Below are positions 45,073-53,971 of a DNA stretch of 64,000 nt, piece after piece (position 1 is the stretch's first letter; each line of letters begins with the position of its first letter). The notes under the pieces are model-generated. The model did no database searches, was not told the origin of the DNA, and saw nothing but the letters and a program-made list of their open reading frames with translations. The DNA comes from Clostridia bacterium (GTDB taxonomy: Bacteria; Bacillota; Clostridia; Oscillospirales; CAG-272), in the NCBI GenBank assembly GCA_017415805.1, contig JAFQEC010000029.1, forward strand, positions 32,965 to 96,964, in the 5' to 3' direction. A program made the position numbers and the translations under genes.

Positions 45073-47067
45073 GTGAAGAAAAGCATCGTGAAGGACAGTG
45101 CCATTGCTCGCTTTTTTGATCTGCTGACGAATTACGTTTATTTTGCGCTGTGCGGCGGTCTGCTCGGAAGGATCTTTTCTGCTTACGAGCGATCGGACGC
45201 CATCTTCCGCACCTCGCATCTGGGCCGCTTTTCGCGCGCCGATCTCGGCGGTGGCAGGTGGCACCGCGCATTTCGCCGAAACGTGGCACTCGCCATGGAT
45301 CGCAATCCGCTGTTGCGCGGTATTCGGTGGCTCACGCATCAGCTCCTCACCTGCAGTCTTCGCACCGTCGGGCTGTTTTTGATCACAACGGGTGCGTATT
45401 CCGCCATTGTTTACTGGCTTTCCGAGGTGATCTGGCGCGGAGACGATATTGCCTGGACCTATATCGCCGTCAGCCTTGTGGCGCTGCTGCTCGGCATCAT
45501 TCTGCTGTTTTCCGATCTCTCGCTTGGCTTCGCGCTGCAAAACGGACTTTTCTTCCATGGTGTGCTGATGCCCCTGCTCGGCATTTCGGACGATACACTC
45601 AAGAACATTGATGCACGCGGCCGACAGGGCTACGTGGTGGCCATACCGCTGGGCATGGCGACCGGTGCGCTGGGCGCGTTGACGCATCCGCTTTGGTTGC
45701 TCGTTGCCTTCTTTGCGCTTTTGTTGGTGCTGGTTATTCTGGCCATTCCCGAAACGGGTGTGATGCTGCTGCTCGTGTTCCTGCCCTTTGTCGGCTTTTT
45801 GCCGAACGCCTCTGCGTGGGCGGTGATCGCGGTCGTGCTGCCCCTCATTGGCTATATCGGTAAGCTGTTGCGCGGCAACCGTGCCTTCCATCTGGAGGTG
45901 CAGGATTTCGCCGTGCTGCTCATGGTCGTGTTCTTCCTGCTCTCGGGTGTTTCGCTTTCGGGGGACGGTGCATTTGCACGCGCACTTTGCTCCGCGGTGT
46001 TGATCTGCTCGTATTTTCTCGCGGTGAACGTGATCGCCACGCCTACCTGGCGCAAGCGTTGTCGCATTGCTATGCTGGTGGGAGCGTCGGCGGCCTCGGT
46101 CGTGGCGATCGTTCAGTTTATCCTTGCGGTCGTGAACGCCCGCGGACAGGGACTTGCCATGGCAGACTTCGGCATGGCGGTGCGTGCGGGCTTTGCAGAC
46201 AGCACCACCTTTGCTTATTTTTTGGTTCTGGTCTTTCCGTTTGCCCTCGCACAGCTGGTCAAGAGCCGTCAGCAGTATCGCTTCGTGCTCGGCTTTTGCT
46301 GTGTGCTGATCGCGGGTGCGGCGGTGCTTTCCTGGGTGCAGAGCGTGTGGATGGCCATGGTTTTGATCGTGGCAGTCTTTTTCCTGATCTACGAGCGTCG
46401 CTCCTTCCCCGTTCTTCTCTTGGGCACGACCCTGCTTTCTACGGCGTATCTCATGCTGACGCGTGCGGCACGCACGCGCACCATCGCGGCTCTGCGCGCC
46501 ACCTCGGACGTAACTTTTGCACAGCGGACGGGCATGGGGCGGACGGTGCGGGAGATCTTTTTCGGCCGCGGTACGGGTCTGTATAGCCTTGACACGGGTA
46601 TCTCGCATTTCCTGTTTGGACTCGGGAATGGGGGGCTGGAGACGGTCTGCTCGCTTTACACCGCAGTCGATCCGAGCTTGGCCGCGCGCTCGTGTAATTT
46701 CTGGACGTACCATCTGCTCGAGCAGGGGGTATTTGGACTGATCGGGCCGATTTTGTTCTTCTTCCTCTTACTGCAAAATTGCTTCTCGGTACTCTGTAGC
46801 CCGATCGGCGCACGCAAATCCCCCATGCCGATCGCGGGTGTGTGTATGACGGTCGGTGTGCTGTTCGTCAGCCTTTTCCGCTATGCGTGGTATGATCCCG
46901 CGGCACTTGCACTTTTCTTTGTGGTTGCCGCACTGGTGGTGGCCGATGCGCGCGCCGAGCGCCGTCGCGGACTCTGTGCTATGGATGCCGCGGAAAACAG
47001 CGAGACCTATGTGGAATTTGAGTATTACGTCGGCGGTGCTGCTGCACGCAAGCACACGGGCACTTGA
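45073..47067 (+). CDS. O-antigen ligase-like polytopic membrane protein
   Basis: A 664-residue protein with at least twelve membrane segments and large loops, resembling the O-antigen ligase/polymerase (Wzy_C) superfamily. Typical marks are the ALCSAVLICSYFLAVNVI-type helix, the ASAASVVAIVQFIL helix, and the late large periplasmic loop ending HLLEQGVFGLIGPILFFFLLLQN. The substrate is unknown. A GTG start follows GGAAGGAGGGGGATACC. It leads a small cluster with two DUF4330-like genes, which suggests a role in surface polymer synthesis or export. Confidence 0.72.
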   Translation: MKKSIVKDSAIARFFDLLTNYVYFALCGGLLGRIFSAYERSDAIFRTSHLGRFSRADLGGGRWHRAFRRNVALAMDRNPLLRGIRWLTHQLLTCSLRTVGLFLITTGAYSAIVYWLSEVIWRGDDIAWTYIAVSLVALLLGIILLFSDLSLGFALQNGLFFHGVLMPLLGISDDTLKNIDARGRQGYVVAIPLGMATGALGALTHPLWLLVAFFALLLVLVILAIPETGVMLLLVFLPFVGFLPNASAWAVIAVVLPLIGYIGKLLRGNRAFHLEVQDFAVLLMVVFFLLSGVSLSGDGAFARALCSAVLICSYFLAVNVIATPTWRKRCRIAMLVGASAASVVAIVQFILAVVNARGQGLAMADFGMAVRAGFADSTTFAYFLVLVFPFALAQLVKSRQQYRFVLGFCCVLIAGAAVLSWVQSVWMAMVLIVAVFFLIYERRSFPVLLLGTTLLSTAYLMLTRAARTRTIAALRATSDVTFAQRTGMGRTVREIFFGRGTGLYSLDTGISHFLFGLGNGGLETVCSLYTAVDPSLAARSCNFWTYHLLEQGVFGLIGPILFFFLLLQNCFSVLCSPIGARKSPMPIAGVCMTVGVLFVSLFRYAWYDPAALALFFVVAALVVADARAERRRGLCAMDAAENSETYVEFEYYVGGAAARKHTGT

Positions 47068-47082
47068 TAAAGGAGGTCTTTT

Positions 47083-47688
47083 ATGAATCACGAAAAGAAC
47101 GATAGCGCTTTGCAGGGCGAGCAGACCCCGCGCCGCAAGCGCGGCTTTGGTAAGCAGCCCTCATCGGATCACGAGAAAAAGGATCAAAGCCGCCGTTGGC
47201 TGTTTTGGACGGTCGACATTCTTCTGGTGGTGGCGATCGTGGCGGCTGTTTTGGTCGCGGTCTCGCTTCTCACGCCCTTCTCGCTGTTCGGCTCAGGTGA
47301 GGATGAGCTCCGCAGCATCACCTATACGGTGGAGTTTGTGGGTGTAGACAGCGAACAGGTGAGCCAGCTCAAGGTGGGTGACACCGTAACGGACGTAAAA
47401 ACAGGGAGCGTGATCGGCACGGTAAGTGCCATCAACAACCGCCCCTATGAGGTCTATACCGACACGCCGATCCCCGACAAGGAGCTGGGGGAGGACGTGT
47501 ACGTGGTTGGAACGTATACCTATCCCGATTCGTATGTGACGCTTACTGTCACCATCAGCGTTACCGCGGAGTACCGTGCAGGCCTCGGCTATTCCGCAGA
47601 GGATTGCCGCATTGCGGTGGGCAGCGAATATGAGCTTCGCTTCCCGAGCTATACCGCAAGCGGTAGCTGCATTGGCATGCGTGAGTAA
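47083..47688 (+). CDS. DUF4330-like membrane-anchored protein (copy 1)
   Basis: A 201-residue protein: charged N-terminus of 40 residues, one membrane helix (WTVDILLVVAIVAAVLVAVSLL), then an extracytoplasmic beta-domain with RSITYTVEFVGVDSEQVSQLKVGDTVTDVKTG in outline and VTLTVTISVTAEYR near the end. The form matches DUF4330. AAAGGAGGTC precedes the ATG. It sits between the O-antigen-ligase-like gene and a second protein of the same type. Function unknown; a partner role in polymer export is inference. Confidence 0.65.
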   Translation: MNHEKNDSALQGEQTPRRKRGFGKQPSSDHEKKDQSRRWLFWTVDILLVVAIVAAVLVAVSLLTPFSLFGSGEDELRSITYTVEFVGVDSEQVSQLKVGDTVTDVKTGSVIGTVSAINNRPYEVYTDTPIPDKELGEDVYVVGTYTYPDSYVTLTVTISVTAEYRAGLGYSAEDCRIAVGSEYELRFPSYTASGSCIGMRE

Positions 47689-47702
47689 AGGAGGAGAGAA
47701 AT

Positions 47703-48224
47703 ATGGAAAAGGAAAAGAAGGTCGGCATACGCCGCCGCTTCAATGTTCTGGATGCCGTTTTGATCCTTCTGGCCGTCCTTTGCATCGTGGGCGTCTGGCA
47801 AAGGAAGAATCTACAGGAGCTGTTTGCATCGGGCGAAACGCTGGAGGAATATACCATTACCTTTGAGGTGCGCGAGCTGCGCAGCACCACCGTCGATTTG
47901 CTCACCAAGGATACCGCCTTTTACCTTGTGGACGGAGAGGACACTGTGGCACTGGGAACGTTGACCGAAAATGTGTCCGCATCGGCGGCCACGGTCTATT
48001 TGCAGAAGCCCGATGACGGCGAGACGGTTGAGGCCGTGTATCCGCAGGATGAATACGATTACCGTCTGGACGTAAAGGGTGCGCTTGCCTGCCGCGGAAC
48101 GCTGCATGAGGAGCATTTCCACGTGGAGGGAAAGGTGCATCTCACGGTCAATCAGGTGATCCGCATCTATTCGGAGAAGGTGGATTTGGAGATCCGCATT
48201 ACGGGGATCGAAAGGGTCGAATAA
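47703..48224 (+). CDS. DUF4330-like membrane-anchored protein (copy 2)
   Basis: A 173-residue paralogue of the previous gene product: RRRFNVLDAVLILLAVLCIVGVW is the N-terminal anchor, the rest a beta-rich domain (EEYTITFEVRELRSTTVDLLTKDTAF in outline; HFHVEGKVHLTVNQVIRIYSEKVDLEIRI). RFNVLDAVLIL resembles the N-terminus of DUF4330 proteins. The gap of 14 bp and AAAGGAGGAGAAAT indicate cotranscription. It ends the three-gene cluster. Confidence 0.68.
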   Translation: MEKEKKVGIRRRFNVLDAVLILLAVLCIVGVWQRKNLQELFASGETLEEYTITFEVRELRSTTVDLLTKDTAFYLVDGEDTVALGTLTENVSASAATVYLQKPDDGETVEAVYPQDEYDYRLDVKGALACRGTLHEEHFHVEGKVHLTVNQVIRIYSEKVDLEIRITGIERVE

Positions 48225-48282
48225 TCGTCATTTTTCACAAGCGATCACTCTTTTTCGGTGCAAAATACCAAAAAAATGCCAG

Positions 48283-48311
48283 TTGATTTTTGGGTTTGAG
48301 TTTGCTATACT
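48283..48311 (+). promoter_or_regulatory. Promoter of the HPr gene
   Basis: TTGATT (48283-48288) and TATACT (48306-48311), 17-base spacer. Confidence 0.72.
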
Positions 48312-48381
48312 ATACTATAGTAGTAAACTATCGGTACTGTGCCCGTAGCGGAGTGCCGAGAAGAAATGGAGCGTTTGACTT

Positions 48382-48645
48382 ATGATTACTCGCGATATCA
48401 CCATTACCAATGCGATCGGCCTGCATGCGCGTCCCGCCACGTTTTTCATTCAAAAGGCGAATAGCTACAAGTCCTCGATCTGGGTGGAGAAGGAGGATCG
48501 CAAGGTCAACGCCAAGAGCTTGCTCGGCGTGCTGTCTTTGGGTATTGCACAGGGCATGACCATCAAGCTGATCGCGGACGGAACCGATGAGACCGATGCG
48601 CTGGAGGGTATCACGCATTTGGTTGAGTCCGGATTTCAGGAATAA
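48382..48645 (+). CDS. Phosphocarrier protein HPr
   Basis: An 87-residue HPr with both phosphorylation sites: active-site His15 in GLHARPA and regulatory Ser46 in NAKSLLGVLSLGI. It carries phosphate from enzyme I to sugar-specific PTS enzymes; the serine form co-regulates CcpA in Bacillota. Presence of His15 argues against Crh. It is monocistronic, with a promoter and a terminator of its own; no ptsI is adjacent. Confidence 0.92.
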   Translation: MITRDITITNAIGLHARPATFFIQKANSYKSSIWVEKEDRKVNAKSLLGVLSLGIAQGMTIKLIADGTDETDALEGITHLVESGFQE

Positions 48646-48669
48646 CCGAACAGGAGACTGTTCCAAGCA

Positions 48670-48699
48670 GCGGGGCACCTAAAGGGGCCCCGCTTTTTT
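48670..48699 (+). terminator. Terminator after the HPr gene
   Basis: GCGGGGC pairs with GCCCCGC, followed by six T. It lies 18 bases before the uvrC start codon, overlapping its leader. Confidence 0.82.
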
Positions 48700-48716
48700 C
48701 GAGAGGAGGTGGGCGC

Positions 48717-50564
48717 ATGCAAAATGAAGCACTTGGTGGGCAGCTGCTGGAAAAGGCAAATCACCTGCCGCTATCGCCGGGCGTCTATCTCATGCGCAAC
48801 CGAGAGGGGCGCGTGATCTACGTCGGCAAGTCACGCAAGCTCAAAAACCGTGTTTCCCAGTATTTTCAAAACAGCACCAAGCACATCAAGACCGCACGCA
48901 TGGTGGCGCAGGTCGCCTCGTTTGATTACTACCTGTGCGAGACCGAGATCGAGGCACTGGCGCTGGAAAATACGCTGATCAAGCAGTACAATCCCAAATA
49001 CAATATCCGCCTCAAGGATGCAAAGTCCTATCCGTATATCAAGATCACGGCCGAGCCGTATCCGCGCTTGCAGTTCACGCGAAGCCGCACGGCGGACAAG
49101 GGGCGTTATTTCGGCCCGTATTCGGGTGCGTCTGTGGTCAGCTCGGTGTTGCATGCACTGCAACGGACACTGCGCTTGCCAAGCTGTAACCGCCGCTTCC
49201 CGCGTGACATCGGCAAGGAGCGTCCTTGTCTGTACTATCGCCTCGGACAGTGCTGCGGCGTTTGCACGGGTAAGGTGAGCGAGCAGGAGTACGGCGCGCT
49301 CATTCAGTACGCGGCCGAGATCCTGCGGGGCAACACGGCCGCTGTGCGCCGTGCGTTGCGTGAGGAAATGGAGCAGGCGGCCGAGGCGGAGCGCTTTGAA
49401 AGGGCGGCAGCTCTGCGCGACACGCTTTTTGCGCTGGAAAAGCTCTCGCAAAAGCAGAAGGTGGTGGCCTCGCCCGATACAAATGAGGATGTGTTCGGCC
49501 TGTGGCGCGATGATTTCGGTGCCGCGATGACGGTGTTTTATATCCGTGAGGGCGCGCTTGTGGACAAGCGCGAGGTCGTGTTTGGCGCGGATGAGATCGT
49601 GGATGAAGAAAGTCTGCTATCCTTCCTTTATGCGCATTACCGCGATCGCACGGATATTCCGCCCCGTGTGCTGCTCTCCTTTGCCATTCCAAAGGAGGAT
49701 GAGGAGCTGCTTTGCACATCGCTCTCGGATCTGGCCGAGCGACGTGTCAGTGTTCACACCCCTGAGCGCGGCGCGCGCAAGCAGCTGTGCGAGCTGGCCG
49801 TGCGCAACGCAGCAGAGCGCATGGAGAGTGCGCGCCGCGAGAGCGAGAAAAACGACGAAAATGCCGTGCGCCTGGCGCGGCTGCTGGCACTTGAGGTGGT
49901 CCCGTCGCGCATTGAGAGCTACGATATTTCCAATCTCGGCAGCGAGCACAAAACCTGTGGCATGGTCGTGATGGAGGATGGGAAATTCAAAAAAAGCGAC
50001 TATCGCAGCTTTCAGATCCGCACGGTCGAGGGCAGCGATGACTATGCCTCCATGCGTGAGGCGCTTGCGCGCCGCTTTGCCCATTTGAAGGATCCCGAGG
50101 GCGCGTTTGCGATCCCGCCTGACCTGATTTTGCTGGACGGCGGCCGCACACATGTCGCAACCGTGCGCGCGCTTGCCAAGGAGCTCGGCATCGACGTGCC
50201 GATCTTCGGTATGGTCAAGGACGAATTTCACAAAACGCGCGCGCTTTGCAGTGACACCGAGGAGATCTCGGTCGCGCGCGACCGCGGGGTATTTTCGATG
50301 ATATACCGCTTGCAGGAGGAGGTCCACCGCTTCTCGCTCAAGCGGATGAGCAGCGCAAAATCCGCGACGCTGCGGACCTCGTCGCTGGAAAAGATCCCGG
50401 GCGTGGGTAAGGCGAAGGCCGGGATATTGCTTTCGCACATGGGCACGCTTTCGGCGGTGCGGACGGCCGAGCGCGAAGCACTGGCCGCGGTGCCGGGCAT
50501 CGGGCCCGTGCTGGCGGACAAGATCTACACCTATTTTCACGGACAGGAGGGGGCAGAGCCATGA
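48717..50564 (+). CDS. uvrC: UvrABC system protein C
   Basis: A 615-residue UvrC, the dual-incision nuclease of nucleotide excision repair. The N-terminal GIY-YIG domain has PGVYLMRNREGRVIYVGKSRKLKNRVSQYF in segments; the UvrB-binding UVR motif is near residue 215; the C-terminal RNase H-like nuclease shows IESYDISNLGSEHKTCGMVVM and DLILLDGGRTHV; two HhH motifs (IPGVGKAKAGILL and VPGIGPVLADKIY) end the protein. AGAGGAGG precedes the ATG. It overlaps rsmD by 4 bp. Confidence 0.96.
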   Translation: MQNEALGGQLLEKANHLPLSPGVYLMRNREGRVIYVGKSRKLKNRVSQYFQNSTKHIKTARMVAQVASFDYYLCETEIEALALENTLIKQYNPKYNIRLKDAKSYPYIKITAEPYPRLQFTRSRTADKGRYFGPYSGASVVSSVLHALQRTLRLPSCNRRFPRDIGKERPCLYYRLGQCCGVCTGKVSEQEYGALIQYAAEILRGNTAAVRRALREEMEQAAEAERFERAAALRDTLFALEKLSQKQKVVASPDTNEDVFGLWRDDFGAAMTVFYIREGALVDKREVVFGADEIVDEESLLSFLYAHYRDRTDIPPRVLLSFAIPKEDEELLCTSLSDLAERRVSVHTPERGARKQLCELAVRNAAERMESARRESEKNDENAVRLARLLALEVVPSRIESYDISNLGSEHKTCGMVVMEDGKFKKSDYRSFQIRTVEGSDDYASMREALARRFAHLKDPEGAFAIPPDLILLDGGRTHVATVRALAKELGIDVPIFGMVKDEFHKTRALCSDTEEISVARDRGVFSMIYRLQEEVHRFSLKRMSSAKSATLRTSSLEKIPGVGKAKAGILLSHMGTLSAVRTAEREALAAVPGIGPVLADKIYTYFHGQEGAEP

Positions 50565-51136
50565 TGCGAATTATCACGGGAAGTGCCAGAGGAACCAAGC
50601 TGGAGGCCCCTGCGGGGCTTGCCACGCGCCCCACGGCAGAGCGCGTGAAGGAGGCCGTTTTCTCGATGCTTATGGCCGAGTGGGAGGGCCGCCGCGTGCT
50701 CGATCTGTTTGGGGGCTCCGGACAGATGGCACTGGAGGCACTCAGCCGCGGTGCGGCCGAGGCGGTGGTGGTGGATGCGGCGCACGAGGCGATCGGTGTG
50801 ATTGAACGCAATGCCGCACGCACACACCTGGCCGACCGCACGAAGATCGTGCGATCCGACGCGCTTTCCTTTCTCAGATCCTGCCGCGAGCCCCCGTTCC
50901 ATTATGTTTTTCTCGACCCCCCATACGCATCGGGGCTTTTGCCAAGCTGTCTTTCCTTGCTTGCTGAGTGCGGACTGCTTGCCGAGGGCGCGCGCGTGAT
51001 CTGCGAGGCGGGCAGGGCCGAGGACGTGTTTGGAGACGATGCCGCACTTGCCAAGCGCTTTCGTGTGCTGAAGTGCAATCGCTACGGTGCGGCGCATATT
51101 GTAATTGTAACACTGGTAAAGGAGGATTTGGCATGA
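50561..51136 (+). CDS. rsmD: 16S rRNA (guanine966-N2)-methyltransferase RsmD
   Basis: A 191-residue RsmD. It begins MRIITGSARGTKLEAP, continues with RPTAERVKEAVFSML, the SAM motif VLDLFGGSGQMALEAL and the catalytic FLDPPYASGLL. It modifies G966 in 16S rRNA on the assembled 30S particle. The gene overlaps uvrC and coaD, and the rsmD-coaD pair is conserved in Bacillota. The first of two successive ATG codons is used here; either is possible. Confidence 0.92.
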   Translation: MMRIITGSARGTKLEAPAGLATRPTAERVKEAVFSMLMAEWEGRRVLDLFGGSGQMALEALSRGAAEAVVVDAAHEAIGVIERNAARTHLADRTKIVRSDALSFLRSCREPPFHYVFLDPPYASGLLPSCLSLLAECGLLAEGARVICEAGRAEDVFGDDAALAKRFRVLKCNRYGAAHIVIVTLVKEDLA

Positions 51137-51633
51137 GCCGTGCTTTGATCCCCGGCAGCTTTGACCCGATCACCGTAGGGCACGTGGATATTATCAAGCG
51201 CGCCGCAGCGCTTTACGATGAGGTCGTGGTGGCGGTTATGATAAATGATCAAAAAACATATGCTTTTGACATGGAGGAGCGCGCGGAAATGGTGCGCCTT
51301 GCCGTGGCAGAGCTGCCTCGCGTGCGTGTGGTTGCCGATGACGGGCTGCTTGTCGATCTGTTTGACCGCGTTGGCGCGGATGTCATCGTCAAGGGTGTGC
51401 GCAACGAGGCGGACCGCGCGTATGAGGAGCAGATGGCAAGCTGGAATCACACGCACAACCCGCGCGCACTCACCGTGCTTTTACAGGCAGCCGATGATTT
51501 TGAGAGCGTCAATTCCACGCGGGCGCGTGAGCTCTTGCGCGAGGGGAAATCGGTCGATGGGCTGCTGCCGCCCGCCGTTGCGGCGTATGCGGCGCGAAAA
51601 TTTCGAACGGAGGGGCAAAATGAAGGCCTATAA
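51133..51633 (+). CDS. coaD: Phosphopantetheine adenylyltransferase
   Basis: A 166-residue CoaD, the fourth step of coenzyme A synthesis (4'-phosphopantetheine + ATP to dephospho-CoA). It begins RALIPGSFDPITVGHVDIIKRAA in sections, where the TxGH motif reads TVGH, and has VIVKGVRNEADRAYEEQMA and the ADDFESVNSTRARELL stretch in place of the usual ISSTRVRE. The GGAGG is inside the end of rsmD. ATGA overlap. Normal length. Confidence 0.95.
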   Translation: MSRALIPGSFDPITVGHVDIIKRAAALYDEVVVAVMINDQKTYAFDMEERAEMVRLAVAELPRVRVVADDGLLVDLFDRVGADVIVKGVRNEADRAYEEQMASWNHTHNPRALTVLLQAADDFESVNSTRARELLREGKSVDGLLPPAVAAYAARKFRTEGQNEGL

Positions 51634-52162
51634 GCGATATTTTTTGATGCGGGTCGTTGTGTCTGCGCTGTTTGGTGTGGCGTGCGGCGTGCTGCTCCTT
51701 CTGATGCGGCCCTATGCTGAGGAGATCTTTGATGTTTTGCTGATCGCGATGGGATTGCTTACCGCTGTAATCAATCTACCCGCATTTTTTCTTGCTCTGC
51801 GCAGCATTCACCGCCGCGGTGAGTGGATCAATCTTACGGTTGCGATCCTCTCGATCCTGCTTGGCGTGGCACTGACGCTCTTAAAGGGCGATGCGTTGAT
51901 TATACTGCTCGTTTTGTTCGCCGCAGTGCTTCCGTTGGCGCGCATTGTTTTGGTCACGGCACATGCACGGCAGCTTCGCCGTGAGCTGCCCCGTATTGCG
52001 CTGGGGGGCGCAATGCTGTTCTTTTTGCTCGCAGAACTGGAGGAATGGGTGTTTTTAGTGGGCGCGATCGCGCTTTTTGCCCTTTCGGCACTTTATCTTG
52101 TGCACGGCATTCTCACGCTGATCTTCCGCATCCCCAACGAGGACGGGCAGGATAACGAATAA
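51620..52162 (+). CDS. Membrane protein of the HdeD/DUF308 type
   Basis: A 180-residue protein with six membrane segments in pairs (FGVACGVLLLLM, VLLIAMGLLTAVINLPAFFLAL, LTVAILSILLGVALTLL, LIILLVLFAAVLPLARIVLV, ALGGAMLFFLLAELEEWVF, LVGAIALFALSALYLVHGIL). Paired helices with short loops suggest HdeD/DUF308, but similarity is weak. The start at 51620 follows GGAGGGGCAAA and overlaps the coaD end by 14 bp. It is the last gene of the uvrC-rsmD-coaD operon. Function unknown. Confidence 0.62.
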   Translation: MKAYKRYFLMRVVVSALFGVACGVLLLLMRPYAEEIFDVLLIAMGLLTAVINLPAFFLALRSIHRRGEWINLTVAILSILLGVALTLLKGDALIILLVLFAAVLPLARIVLVTAHARQLRRELPRIALGGAMLFFLLAELEEWVFLVGAIALFALSALYLVHGILTLIFRIPNEDGQDNE

Positions 52163-52164
52163 AA

Positions 52165-52208
52165 AAGAGCAGGCTTCTTCACAGAAAGAAGCCTGCTCTT
52201 TTTGTTTT
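52165..52208 (+). terminator. Terminator after the coaD operon
   Basis: AAGAGCAGGCTTCTT pairs perfectly with AAGAAGCCTGCTCTT over a six-base loop, followed by TTTGTTTT. Confidence 0.88.
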
Positions 52209-52305
52209 GCAAAGCGGAAAATAAAGCATTACGTTCGGAAATATCGAAATATGAAAATAGAAAATCTTGTTTTATATTTAGAAAAACAATATTAAAAATT
52301 GGAAT

Positions 52306-53796
<1,491 letters not shown>

Positions 53797-53971
53797 ACAG
53801 CATCCTTTCCGCACCGTGGTGCATGAAACTTCCTGCTTATTGTACCACATTTCCCGTATTCGCGCAAGCGTTGCCGCTTAAATAATCGCGCTTTTTGCAT
53901 TAATACAGGTCGTAGCGGTGCATTTTTTTTAATGCTACAATAAAATTACCTTATAAAAGGAGATTATATTT

